Shown: one piece after another, positions 22,781 through 22,873 of the stretch
Layout of the letters: every line of letters starts with the position of its first letter
How positions within the stretch are numbered: position 1 is the first letter of the stretch
From: UBA5109 sp965662565
GTDB lineage: Bacteria; Pseudomonadota; Gammaproteobacteria; Pseudomonadales; Pseudohongiellaceae
Direction: 5' to 3'
Assembly: GCA_965662565.1 (NCBI GenBank)
Contig: CBFIHS010000031.1
Coordinates: 1-22,873, forward strand
DNA: 22,873 nt
Position numbers and translations under genes: made by a program
Notes under the pieces: generated by a model
The model's database searches: none
Told to the model about the DNA's origin: nothing
What the model saw: only the letters and a program-made list of their open reading frames with translations

Positions 22781-22873
22781 AACTAAAAAGGATGTTGGAA
22801 ATACAGAACTATAAAAAGACTTAGCAGGCTAGTCCTGTTCTCTTTAAGCTTTGTCTCACTTGAACCTGTAAAA

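Noticed and set aside
22644..22873. Tetrahydrofolate or other riboswitch in front of fhs
   Set aside because: Two hairpin-forming repeats are present, but I do not recognise any conserved riboswitch core; a covariance-model search would be needed.
1..22873. CRISPR arrays, insertion sequences, prophage, tRNA genes, toxin-antitoxin or defence islands
   Set aside because: Read on both strands, I found no repeated spacers, transposase-like proteins, tRNA cloverleaf in any gap, or defence-type proteins.

Overview
The window is a stretch of ordinary, densely packed bacterial chromosome. I see no phage, transposon, CRISPR array, tRNA or rRNA. Proteins read as gammaproteobacterial (Bfr, PyrC, ArgG, MetG, RnfA-E, Nth and GloA all carry gammaproteobacterial-type motifs). 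From memory, the neighbourhood metG / rnf-nth / gloA / argG / pyrC / rnt / bfd / bfr resembles the arrangement in Pseudomonas, so a Pseudomonadales-like gammaproteobacterium is likely. The moderately AT-rich sequence and the soxCD pair would suit a marine or aquatic lineage, but that is inference. No intergenic stretch exceeds 300 bases; the longest is the 230 bases at the right edge.

Left part (1-7135): the tail of a membrane protein (probably PnuC), a secreted alpha/beta hydrolase ending at a bidirectional terminator, then a leftward block. That block holds bacterioferritin (bfr), its partner ferredoxin bfd (with a near-consensus Fur box lying on a good sigma70-type promoter), an Aas-like acyl-ACP/acyl-CoA synthetase, RNase T and dihydroorotase; the last three genes overlap. 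argG runs rightward from a shared divergent region and ends at a strong terminator.

Middle (7192-14151): a rightward soxC-soxD pair (molybdenum sulfite dehydrogenase-like protein plus monohaem cytochrome c) with no other sox genes in view. It converges on a leftward operon gloA-rnfA-rnfB/C-rnfD-rnfG-rnfE-nth. The striking feature is that no separate rnfC exists. The rnfB gene instead carries the C-terminal two-cluster ferredoxin module and coiled-coil tail of RnfC, fused in frame after a complete RnfB. The NADH/FMN-binding body of RnfC is missing. A 10-N assembly gap interrupts rnfA near its start; the flanks show it is probably a contig join with a 4-base overlap, not missing sequence.

Right part (14247-22873): a Sfp-type phosphopantetheinyl transferase, a secreted SRPBCC-like protein and an OFA-family MFS transporter broken by a frameshift in a run of eight T. 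Then, leftward, come two small zinc-ribbon proteins, a SixA-like histidine phosphatase, methionyl-tRNA synthetase and formate-tetrahydrofolate ligase. The fhs upstream region contains two inverted repeats, one centred on a candidate -10 box.
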